Below, piece by piece: positions 1 through 5,213 of a stretch of 6,250 bases of DNA. The number at the start of each line of letters is the position of its first letter. Positions within the stretch are counted from its first letter, which is position 1. Origin of the DNA: an uncultured Candidatus Competibacteraceae bacterium (GTDB lineage: Bacteria; Pseudomonadota; Gammaproteobacteria; Competibacterales; Competibacteraceae); assembly GCA_937872125.1 (NCBI GenBank), contig CALMNY010000450.1, positions 1 to 6,250 on the forward strand. Direction: 5' to 3'. A program made the translations under genes and the position numbers. The notes below the pieces were generated by a model. That model ran no database searches, was not told where the DNA came from, and worked only from the letters and a program-made list of their open reading frames with translations.

Positions 1-17
1 ACACGGCGGCGCCGTGT
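1..17. repeat. Perfect 7-bp inverted repeat at window edge
   Basis: Bases 1-7 (acacggc) are the exact reverse complement of bases 11-17 (gccgtgt), with a 3-base loop between them. A compact GC-rich hairpin here could be the end of a terminator or a longer repeat belonging to the gene before the window. No T-run follows directly on the plus strand, and the left flank is cut off, so its role cannot be decided. Confidence 0.4.
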
Positions 18-98
18 CCCTACAGAGGTCGGCCTGGTAAGGTCTTTTACGGAAATCGCCTTAGGTGTCTGCTCGCTTTGATTCTGGAGTGAATACTC

Positions 99-902
99 AT
101 GTCATTTTCCGACTTTAACGCTCCCATCGTCGCTACCCCCGCCGAACCGGCATCGCTCTCCGACATGGTTGATCTGCTGGCAAAAACCGGCAGCCTGCTG
201 CTCCAGCATGGCGCCGATGCTGGCCGCGTGGAAGCCAGCCTGCGGCAAATGGAAGCGGGCTTGGGCATCGAGCGGATCGATGCGGTGGTGATGTCGAAAA
301 CCATCCTGCTCACCGCCACCCGCCAGGACGCCCACCATACCCGGGTAGTGCGGGCGCCCATCGTCGGCGTCAACATGAACAGCCTGAACGAGGTGGAGCA
401 GTTGCTGGGATTGTTCCAGCAGGGGCGGGTGACTCCCGGACAACTGGCGGTCGTCCTGGAACGGATCGCCGCCCTGCCCCATCACTACTCGCGGGGCGTG
501 ACCGTGGTGGCGGTGGGGTTAGCGTGCGCGGCGTTTTGCCGGTTGTTCGGCGGTGACTGGGCGGCGCTGGCGATCACCGGCGTGGCTGCCGCGATGGCCG
601 CCTGGGTGCGGATGTGGCTTAATCAGCGGCGGGTCAATTATTTCCTGGTGGTGCTGATCACCGCGCTGGTGGCCAGCGGGCTGGCGGGCAGCGCGCTCTG
701 GCTCAGCCAGACCCCGCAAAGCGCCCTGACGGCGGCGGTGCTGCTGCTGGTGCCGGGCGTACCGTTGATCAACGCCAGCGTTGATATCCTGCGCGGGTAT
801 ATTTCCGCCGGCTTGGCCCGAGCCACGACCAGCCTGGTGGTGTTCCTCGGGATCGCGCTCGGTCTGGGCATTGTGATCCGATTGCTCCAGGTCCAGTTAT
901 GA
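99..902 (+). CDS. ThrE/YjjP-type exporter, N-terminal half (DUF1212 family)
   Basis: A 267-residue inner-membrane protein matching the N-terminal half of the ThrE threonine/serine exporter family, close in size to E. coli YjjP. Residues 20-130 form the soluble conserved region, including the HGAD-x-x-RVE stretch at about 37-45 that is typical of the family. About five hydrophobic segments follow, at roughly 133-149, 153-172, 181-203, 208-225 and 240-264, with a conserved PGVPLIN motif at 219-225. The ATG at 99 is preceded by GGAG at 86-89, a good ribosome-binding spacing. The stop overlaps the next gene by four bases (ATGA), so the two halves are almost certainly translated together and form one transporter. 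In known family members the substrates are threonine/serine (ThrE) or succinate (reported for E. coli YjjPB). The substrate here cannot be told from sequence. Confidence 0.9.
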   Translation: MSFSDFNAPIVATPAEPASLSDMVDLLAKTGSLLLQHGADAGRVEASLRQMEAGLGIERIDAVVMSKTILLTATRQDAHHTRVVRAPIVGVNMNSLNEVEQLLGLFQQGRVTPGQLAVVLERIAALPHHYSRGVTVVAVGLACAAFCRLFGGDWAALAITGVAAAMAAWVRMWLNQRRVNYFLVVLITALVASGLAGSALWLSQTPQSALTAAVLLLVPGVPLINASVDILRGYISAGLARATTSLVVFLGIALGLGIVIRLLQVQL

Positions 903-1381
903 GCGGCGTCGAACTGGCGGTGTTGCTGATCCAGAAAGGGGGCTGGGCGGCCGTGGCCACCGTGGGGTTCTCGGTGTTATTCAACGTGCCGAAGTACGCC
1001 CTGCCCTACTGCGCGCTGATCGGCGCGTTAAGCTACGCGCTGCGCACCGCCTTGATGAGCGGCGGCATGGGGATGGTCTTGGCCACCCTGGGCGCGGCGC
1101 TGCTGATCGGCGTGCTGGCTACGATCCTGGCCCAGCGCTTCGCGGTGAGCGGTACGCTGTTTGCCGTCGGCCCGGCGATTCCGCTGGTGCCCGGCAGTTA
1201 CGCCTACAAGGCGGTGATGGGCATGGTGATGGCGGCCAATGCGCCCGAACTGGAACCCCATGGCGAACTGTTGCTAACGGCGCTGGATAACGGTCTTAAA
1301 GCCACGCTGACCATCCTGTTCCTGAGTCTCGGAATCGCGCTGCCGGGCCTGGTGTGGACCGCGTTCCGGCGCGGGGATTGA
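899..1381 (+). CDS. ThrE/YjjB-type exporter, C-terminal half (DUF3815 family)
   Basis: A 160-residue, strongly hydrophobic protein corresponding to the C-terminal half of ThrE and close in length to E. coli YjjB. Predicted membrane segments lie at roughly 15-30, 35-50, 56-78, 83-112 and 133-155. The PLVPGSYAYKA stretch at about 95-105 is a family hallmark, mirroring the PGVPLIN motif of the upstream protein. The ATG overlaps the upstream stop by four bases and has only a weak ribosome site (cagg at 888-891), which suggests translational coupling. It should assemble with the preceding product in the inner membrane as a two-subunit exporter of small organic or amino acids. The family is clear; the substrate is unknown. 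Confidence 0.9.
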   Translation: MSGVELAVLLIQKGGWAAVATVGFSVLFNVPKYALPYCALIGALSYALRTALMSGGMGMVLATLGAALLIGVLATILAQRFAVSGTLFAVGPAIPLVPGSYAYKAVMGMVMAANAPELEPHGELLLTALDNGLKATLTILFLSLGIALPGLVWTAFRRGD

Positions 1382-1433
1382 CGGTTGTTGGAACCGGGCG
1401 AGGCGCTCGACCTGTTTTTAGGTAGATCATCTC

Positions 1434-1793
1434 TCAACTCATCAGCCAGGCGCGCGCCAGTTCCAGGTCAGTTTCAGCAAAAAACTGGGTTTCGGCTTGC
1501 CGGTAATCGGCGAAGAGAAACACCTGCATTTCGTCTTGCCAGCGGGGATCGCCCACGACTGCGATTCTTTCGATATCCTGGTCGTGCCTGAAGAAAAAGC
1601 TGACATCGCCCCACTGATCGCTGGATTCCCAACCTGTGAAATCCTTCAGATAGAGAAATATCCTGACCTTGCCCGATGCAAAAGCCTTGCTCTCGACTTG
1701 GGCCAGATAAGTCTGAAACTCGTCCCAGGTCAACAGTCCACTCAAGGTGATCTGATAAACCTGGTCCGCGATTGGATGCGACGATAGAGTCAT
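1434..1793 (-). CDS. SpoIIAA-like (STAS-type) small protein
   Basis: A 119-residue cytoplasmic protein without a signal peptide or membrane segment. It resembles the SpoIIAA-like family (PF11964 type). The telling stretch is the middle to the C-terminus: an IERIAVVGDPRW core at about 74-85, then a strand-rich segment and a closing ELARAWL helix, which are typical of these alpha/beta STAS-fold proteins. Members are usually of unknown role; some STAS relatives are anti-sigma-factor antagonists or lipid-binding proteins. The start has a good ribosome site (AAGGAA on the minus strand, 1799-1804) five bases from the ATG. The gene lies just beyond the terminator at 1821-1866, so it is probably transcribed on its own. 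It converges with the exporter genes across a 52-bp gap. Confidence 0.8.
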   Translation of the reverse strand: MTLSSHPIADQVYQITLSGLLTWDEFQTYLAQVESKAFASGKVRIFLYLKDFTGWESSDQWGDVSFFFRHDQDIERIAVVGDPRWQDEMQVFLFADYRQAETQFFAETDLELARAWLMS

Positions 1794-1820
1794 ACCGGTT
1801 CCTTATTTCAGCACTGCCGT

Positions 1821-1866
1821 TAAAAAACAGGCCGCGCGGTTTGCCGGAAGCGCTCCGCGCGGCCTG
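1821..1866 (-). terminator. Rho-independent terminator of the glycine-rich gene unit
   Basis: A perfect 12-bp GC-rich inverted repeat (1828-1839 with 1855-1866, 15-base loop) is followed on the minus strand by TTTTTT (1822-1827). It lies 27 bases beyond the stop of the glycine-rich gene, so it should end the NTF2-like/glycine-rich transcript and isolate the SpoIIAA-like gene, whose ribosome site comes right after it. Confidence 0.87.
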
Positions 1867-1892
1867 GAAGTCAATGGAATGCACGGGATCGC

Positions 1893-2321
1893 TTAATAGC
1901 GGTTGACCCAGGCGGAACCACCGCCGCCGTAGCGGTTGATCCAGCCGCCGCCGCCGTTGATCCAGCCGCCGCCGCCGCCGTTGATCCAGGCGCCGCCACC
2001 GTTGATCCAGCCGCCACCACCGTAGCGGTAGGCGCCGCCGCCGTTGGCCCAGGCGCCGCCACCGCCGGCCCGGTTGGCCCAGCCACCGCCGCCGTAACGG
2101 TTGGCCCAGCCGCCCCGCGCTCCGACCGCAGCGGAGCCGCCGTAACCACGAGCAGCGGCCCTGGCCCGCGCGGGGTCGGCATGGGTCAACGCGCCGCCCA
2201 GCAGCACGCCGCCGATTACCGCCTGCGACCACTTGCCCAGCCCGCGCAGAAACTGCCGCCGTTCCTCGGTCGCTGGAGCGCCGGTTTGCTCGGAATGCGT
2301 CACTTCATGTTGATCAGTCAT
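1893..2321 (-). CDS. Tat-leader glycine-rich protein with eight W-x-N motifs; candidate GrrA-like cyclophane RiPP precursor
   Basis: A 142-residue protein. Residues 1-55 form a leader with a Tat-like motif, ERRQFLR at 20-26, a hydrophobic stretch at about 31-45 and possible AxA cleavage sites at 51-55. Residues 70-142 are almost entirely Gly interrupted by Trp-x-Asn motifs with Trp at 72, 81, 91, 105, 112, 120, 127 and 138: three WAN, four WIN and one WVN. Three of these extend to WxNRY, one of them ending the protein, and there is a YRY at 98-100. Gly-rich repeats with aromatic-x-Asn motifs characterise GrrA-type precursors, whose radical SAM enzyme links the aromatic ring to the third residue. 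That this protein is modified is an inference, since no maturase is present in the window. The ATG at 2321 was chosen because GGAG (2329-2332) sits seven to eight bases away. The frame stays open to 2435, but the extra 38 residues are Arg-rich shadow sequence inside the upstream gene. An unmodified structural glycine-rich protein is the alternative. Confidence 0.75.
   Translation of the reverse strand: MTDQHEVTHSEQTGAPATEERRQFLRGLGKWSQAVIGGVLLGGALTHADPARARAAARGYGGSAAVGARGGWANRYGGGGWANRAGGGGAWANGGGAYRYGGGGWINGGGAWINGGGGGWINGGGGWINRYGGGGSAWVNRY
1896..2114 (-). repeat. Degenerate GGC-rich tandem repeat encoding the W-x-N core
   Basis: On the minus strand, units of roughly 21-42 bases combine runs of GGC-type Gly codons with TGG, a variable codon and AAC. 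Eight units are present. The four WIN units (about 1938-2009) are the most alike and look like recent duplications, while the WAN units are more diverged. Such DNA is prone to gain and loss of units by slippage and to assembly error. Confidence 0.8.
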
Positions 2322-2328
2322 GACTGCT

Positions 2329-2332
2329 CTCC
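2329..2332 (-). promoter_or_regulatory. Ribosome-binding site fixing the glycine-rich gene start
   Basis: GGAG on the minus strand lies directly after the stop codon of the upstream NTF2-like gene (2335-2337) and about eight bases before the ATG at 2321. It decides for this start over the upstream in-frame ATG at 2435, and it implies translation from a shared message. Confidence 0.75.
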
Positions 2333-2334
2333 GC

Positions 2335-2934
2335 TTACTGAGCTTTCTTCGGCGCGGTTTCCGGCGCTGGAGCCGGTGCTGGAGCCGGGGTGGCCGCCGG
2401 TGCTGCTTCTTCCGGAGGAGGTCCCTCATCTCCACTCACATTGGAGGTATGTAACGCCTGGACGCGCCAGCCGGCCTTTTCCTTTTTCAGAACCGCCGAG
2501 ACATTGAACCCAAATTCGCGGGTCTGACCGGATGGGTCGCTGTCCTTCATGTCGCAGGAAGCCATCAGCCAGGCGCTGTTGCCCTCCTCGCTCCCCGAGA
2601 CGTCCGGACAATCATGCTTCAGAGAACCGGCTTTGAAGGTTTCAAAAAAATGCTGGTAGGCCTCTTCAATCGCCGCCTTGCCTTTCCAGAATTCGCCGGG
2701 ACCGGTGCCCATCAGCGCCACGTTGGGCGTGTCGGCGTACAGCGCCATCAGGGCTTTGAGGTCCTGCTTATTCAGGGCGTCATGGTGCTGGCGCACCACC
2801 GCCCGGAGTTCTTCACTGGCTTGCACCTTGGGTGCTTCGCTGGCCTTTTCGGCCTTTGGCGCTTCCGCCGCCCAGATGGGAGCCGCCAGCGCGCAACCAA
2901 GCATAGAGACTAACAGAAAACGTTGTTTTTTCAT
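2335..2934 (-). CDS. Secreted NTF2/SnoaL-like (DUF4440-type) domain protein with Ala/Pro tail
   Basis: A 199-residue exported protein. Residues 1-23 are a Sec signal peptide with a basic start (MKKQR), a hydrophobic core and a likely cleavage after the Ala of PIWA. Cys14 lies in an MLGC context, which is a poor lipobox. A charged Ala/Lys/Glu spacer leads into a domain at about 41-166 that looks like the NTF2/SnoaL-like fold: an ELRAVVRQHHDALNKQD helix, the LYAD turn, GKAAIEEAY at 85-93, and a closing strand GWRVQALHTSNV. Cys109 and Cys127 could form a disulfide in the periplasm. The tail from 171 is Pro/Ala-rich (APAPAPAP) and ends basic, suggesting a linker or a wall- or partner-contact segment. 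It lies 13 bases upstream of the glycine-rich gene and shares its transcript. Family members range from enzymes to binding proteins; no function can be assigned here. The ribosome site is weak (agg about 13 bases upstream). Confidence 0.85.
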   Translation of the reverse strand: MKKQRFLLVSMLGCALAAPIWAAEAPKAEKASEAPKVQASEELRAVVRQHHDALNKQDLKALMALYADTPNVALMGTGPGEFWKGKAAIEEAYQHFFETFKAGSLKHDCPDVSGSEEGNSAWLMASCDMKDSDPSGQTREFGFNVSAVLKKEKAGWRVQALHTSNVSGDEGPPPEEAAPAATPAPAPAPAPETAPKKAQ

Positions 2935-2991
2935 GAGAATGATACCTGGTAACGGGTTTGATGGGAGTTGAGGAGGTTAGCCATGATAACG

Positions 2992-3007
2992 TGAATGATT
3001 CATGAAT
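2992..3007. promoter_or_regulatory. Overlapping small palindromes upstream of the NTF2-like gene
   Basis: TGAAT-G-ATTCA (2992-3002) and ATTCATGAAT (2998-3007) are two perfect palindromes sharing ATTCA, about 60-70 bases before the start of the NTF2-like gene in the 126-bp space that should hold its promoter. They could be an operator. They are short and AT-rich, so chance is a real alternative. I see no convincing -35/-10 pair in this gap. Confidence 0.25.
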
Positions 3008-3060
3008 TCCGAACGCTCGATCAGTGCGTTACAGCGTTTTTTACCCTTATCCGAGTGGTT

Positions 3061-3789
3061 TTACCGACCGTGCGCCTCGTCCAGCCGTTTCCGCAGCAAG
3101 CCGGCCCAATAGTCGAAGGCGGCTTCGGCATACGCCCAGGTGCTGTACGCCTTGGTGTAGGACGAAACGCCTTTCTCGACCGCCGAACCCACGCCCTGGC
3201 TCAGGTCGACGTCGTATTTCTTGCCAGCCTGCCGATCCACGTAGGCGGCCAGCACCTCGTTGCTCCGACTGTCGAGAAATTCGGCTTCGATAGCAGTCTG
3301 GCCCAGATAGGATGCGCCGGCGGCGCCCGCCGCAACGTCCGCCACGGTGGCGTAGGGCACCACCAGGGTCACCACGCTCATTTCCGGTTTGGTCGGGACC
3401 AAATCGGTGATCGCCACCCGCATCCGCAATACGTCGGGACCCGGTTGAGTCACCACTGGATAGGTCGGCGCCAGTGCCTTGACGAGGGCATTCTGGAAAT
3501 AGTCGGTCAGCGCCTTCAATTCGGTCGGATCAATGCCCTTGTAGTCGGCGTCATCTTTGTACCAGACCCGCACTCGATCCAGCATCACCTTGTTGTATTG
3601 TTTCCAATTGACGTTGGGCTTGCGATAGCGTTCGGCGCCATCGCCATTCGGGATGGGTTGGAGCTTGGAGTAGTCGCTGAGAAAGCCGGCGTATTTCGGT
3701 TTGGCCCCGCCAGAAGGCGTGCTGGCGCAACCGGCGCTCAGGACGGCGCACAGCATGAGGAGGGGCAATAAAGTCTGGATGCGCGTCAT
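3061..3789 (-). CDS. DUF3313-type lipoprotein
   Basis: A 242-residue lipoprotein. The N-terminus has a basic start, a hydrophobic core and a clear lipobox, LSAGC, with the lipidated Cys at 21, so it should be anchored to the inner or outer membrane facing the periplasm. There is no Asp at +2 (the next residue is Ala), which by the E. coli rule favours sorting to the outer membrane. The mature part begins with KYAGFLSDYSKL at about 32-43, a stretch typical of DUF3313 proteins, followed by a YRKP...YNKVMLDRVRVW region and a repeated-Ala VVPYATVADVAAGAAGA segment near 144-160. The family has no established function. The ATG at 3789 has a weak ribosome site (gaaga, about 10-14 bases upstream). 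The gene diverges from the RND operon, so the two may share regulatory DNA. A 126-bp gap without a clear terminator separates it from the NTF2-like gene, so read-through is possible. Confidence 0.85.
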   Translation of the reverse strand: MTRIQTLLPLLMLCAVLSAGCASTPSGGAKPKYAGFLSDYSKLQPIPNGDGAERYRKPNVNWKQYNKVMLDRVRVWYKDDADYKGIDPTELKALTDYFQNALVKALAPTYPVVTQPGPDVLRMRVAITDLVPTKPEMSVVTLVVPYATVADVAAGAAGASYLGQTAIEAEFLDSRSNEVLAAYVDRQAGKKYDVDLSQGVGSAVEKGVSSYTKAYSTWAYAEAAFDYWAGLLRKRLDEAHGR

Positions 3790-3845
3790 CGTCTATATTC
3801 TTCGGATCATCAGGTTGAAAGGAGAAATTGTCCATACTTTGGCAG

Positions 3846-3873
3846 GAATCCCATTCCTTTGATCGTGGGATTC
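3846..3873. promoter_or_regulatory. 8-bp inverted repeat, operator-like dyad
   Basis: GAATCCCA (3846-3853) and TGGGATTC (3866-3873) are exact reverse complements separated by 12 bases, so equivalent positions lie 20 bp apart, about two helical turns. This arrangement suits a dimeric regulator binding between the divergent DUF3313 and RND genes. It sits about 42 bases upstream of the TATAAT element. No T-run follows on either strand, which argues against a terminator. Confidence 0.45.
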
Positions 3874-3903
3874 AAACCGCTGAAGTATTAACGCAATTAT
3901 CGC

Positions 3904-3920
3904 GCAAATTTGCTTATAAT
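3904..3920 (+). promoter_or_regulatory. Likely promoter -10 element of the RND operon, with adjoining palindrome
   Basis: A perfect TATAAT lies at 3915-3920, with TG at 3911-3912 one base too far upstream for a standard extended -10. No good -35 is visible at 16-18 bases (the sequence there is about acgcaatt). A weak or activated promoter, or dependence on a regulator, is therefore likely. The perfect palindrome GCAAATTTGC (3904-3913) occupies the spacer next to the -10, where a bound repressor would block polymerase. Transcription would start near 3927, giving a leader of about 87 bases before the GTG at 4014. Confidence 0.5.
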
Positions 3921-3924
3921 GCTG

Positions 3925-3973
3925 CTGAAAATCGGCGGCTTTTCAGGATGATTTTCTCATTTAAAAATCATCC
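3925..3973 (+). other. Two consecutive hairpins in the likely 5' UTR of the RND operon
   Basis: CTGAAAA (3925-3931) pairs with TTTTCAG (3940-3946) across an 8-base loop. GGATGATTTT (3946-3955) then pairs perfectly over 10 bp with AAAATCATCC (3964-3973), again with an 8-base loop. The arms meet at base 3946. They lie between the -10 element and the ribosome site. They could be RNA structures affecting stability or translation, or DNA binding sites. The AT-rich inner stems and lack of a T-run make a terminator unlikely. Confidence 0.4.
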
Positions 3974-3998
3974 GATCATGGCTGGTTATAGCTCATTC

Positions 3999-4005
3999 AG
4001 GGGAG
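3999..4005 (+). promoter_or_regulatory. Ribosome-binding site fixing the adaptor start
   Basis: AGGGGAG lies eight bases before GTG at 4014 and is the only well-spaced ribosome site in the open frame that extends back to a TTG at 3828. The ATGs at 3948 and 3978 have none, and the AAAGGAG before the TTG (3818-3824) is only three bases away. Confidence 0.7.
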
Positions 4006-4013
4006 TTCTCCTC

Positions 4014-5201
4014 GTGCAAGATTTACGTTGTTTTAATCATCCCATCCCGCGATTCCAGCTCCGGCCAAGCGTCGGGGCGGTGCTGGCACTCCTGCTGAGC
4101 GTTGGGCCGGCGCTCGCGCTGGCCCAGCAGCCCGCGCCGCCGGTCGAAGTCACGGTGGTCTCCGCCGCGCCACAGACCACGCCGGCGACGTTCGAATACA
4201 CCGGCAAGACCGAAAGCTCCCGGTCAGTGGAAATCCGCGCCCGGGTGGAGGGTTATCTGGATAAGATCGCCTACACCGAGGGCGATTTAGTCCGCACCGG
4301 GCAACTGCTGTTTCAACTCGATCCGCTGCCGTTTCAGGCCGCGCTGGACAGCGCCAAGGGCGATTTGGCCCGCGCCGAGGCGCAACTCACCAACGCCAGC
4401 GCGACTCTGGGACGAGTTAAGCCACTCGCCAAACAGAACGCCCTCAGCCAGAAAGACCTGGATGATGCTGTAGCTGCTGAACTCAGCGCCCAGGCGCAGG
4501 TGCAATCGGCCAAGGCGCAGGTCCGCACGGCCCAACTCAACCTGGGCTATACCACCATCAAATCGCCGCTGAACGGGCTGGCCGGCAAATCCGAGTTTCG
4601 CGTGGGCAGCCTGATCACCCCCGGCGCTAGCGGCCTGCTCACCACGGTCGTGCAACTCGATCCGATCTGGTTCAATTTCGGCATCGGCGAGAACGATCTG
4701 CTGCGAATGCGGACCGAGGCGGCGGCGGGCCGTCTGAAAGGACCCGGCATTGATAAGCTGGAGGTGGAACTGATCCAGGCCGATGGCAGCGTCTTCTCGC
4801 AAAAGGGCCGGATCACCTTCGTTTCGCCGACGGTGGATCAGCAGACGGGCACCGTGCCCCTGCGCGCCGAGATTCCCAATTCCGATCCCAAGAACCGGCT
4901 GGTTCCCGGCCAGTTCGCCAGGGTGCGGATCCAGGGCGCTTCTCGCCCCAACACCATCATGGTGCCGCAGCGGGCGGTGATGCAGGGGCCGCAAGGCAAA
5001 TTCGTCTACGTGGTCGGCGCGGGCGACCAGGCCGAGGTCAAGCCGGTGCAAGTCGGCGACTTCTACGGCGAGCAGTGGATCGTCACCTCCGGCCTGACCG
5101 GCAGCGAGCAGGTGATCGTGGACGGCGCCATCAAGGTGCGGCCCGGCTCGCCGGTCAAGATCGCCGCGCCCGCCGCCGCGCCCAAGCCCGCCGGCCAATA
5201 A
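4014..5201 (+). CDS. RND efflux periplasmic adaptor subunit (AcrA/MexA/MexE type, HlyD family)
   Basis: A 395-residue membrane fusion protein, of normal family length when started at GTG 4014. A hydrophobic signal segment spans about 18-38 with likely cleavage near ALA-QQ. There is no lipobox Cys, unlike AcrA of enteric bacteria, so the mature protein would be free in the periplasm or held by its uncleaved segment. The lipoyl half-motifs follow: VEIRARVEGYLDKI with GDLVRTGQLLFQLD at about 72-103, and TIKSPLNGLAG at 181-191 with VGSLITPG. The long Ala/Gln-rich helical hairpin lies between them (about 105-178). The beta-barrel and membrane-proximal regions come after, with DQQTGTVPLRAEIPN (275-289), LVPGQFARVRI and a closing VRPGSPVKI. 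It bridges the RND pump to an outer-membrane channel. The pump gene begins 12 bases downstream. The open frame runs 62 codons further upstream, but that part covers promoter-like DNA. Confidence 0.92.
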   Translation: MQDLRCFNHPIPRFQLRPSVGAVLALLLSVGPALALAQQPAPPVEVTVVSAAPQTTPATFEYTGKTESSRSVEIRARVEGYLDKIAYTEGDLVRTGQLLFQLDPLPFQAALDSAKGDLARAEAQLTNASATLGRVKPLAKQNALSQKDLDDAVAAELSAQAQVQSAKAQVRTAQLNLGYTTIKSPLNGLAGKSEFRVGSLITPGASGLLTTVVQLDPIWFNFGIGENDLLRMRTEAAAGRLKGPGIDKLEVELIQADGSVFSQKGRITFVSPTVDQQTGTVPLRAEIPNSDPKNRLVPGQFARVRIQGASRPNTIMVPQRAVMQGPQGKFVYVVGAGDQAEVKPVQVGDFYGEQWIVTSGLTGSEQVIVDGAIKVRPGSPVKIAAPAAAPKPAGQ

Positions 5202-5213
5202 AGGAAAACACCC

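Noticed and set aside
1382..1419. Two small stems (CGGTT/AACCG and CGAG/CTCG) followed by TTTTT after the exporter genes.
   Set aside because: Stems of only 4-5 bp, and the T-run is five bases beyond the second stem; too weak to call a terminator, though the position between convergent genes is suitable.
1896..2114. Regularly spaced repeats considered as a CRISPR array.
   Set aside because: Units are short, irregular and in-frame codons of one protein; there are no unique spacers of constant length.
1474..2232. Long minus-strand frame rich in Arg/Leu/Asp-Gln repeats overlapping the glycine-rich gene.
   Set aside because: It is a frame-shifted reading of the GGC-rich repeat, without a ribosome site, and it overlaps the terminator and the SpoIIAA-like gene.
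2971..2994. A perfect AGGAGGT followed by ATG and only three codons (Met-Ile-Thr, stop) on the plus strand.
   Set aside because: There is no supported downstream plus-strand gene for a leader peptide to control; chance match in the promoter region of the minus-strand gene.
3012..3042. AACGCT...AGCGTT stem followed by TTTT on the plus strand, terminator-like.
   Set aside because: The stem is 6 bp with a 15-base loop, and no plus-strand gene precedes it; in the minus direction it has no T-run.
2995..3771. A 258-codon open frame on the plus strand, antisense to the DUF3313 lipoprotein.
   Set aside because: It lies almost wholly opposite a well-supported gene, its translation is His/Gly/Val-rich as expected of a GC-rich shadow, and it shows no recognisable domain.
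4287..5198. Long minus-strand open frame opposite the RND adaptor.
   Set aside because: Shadow of a clearly recognised gene in GC-rich DNA; its His/Gly/Leu-rich translation matches no family I recognise.
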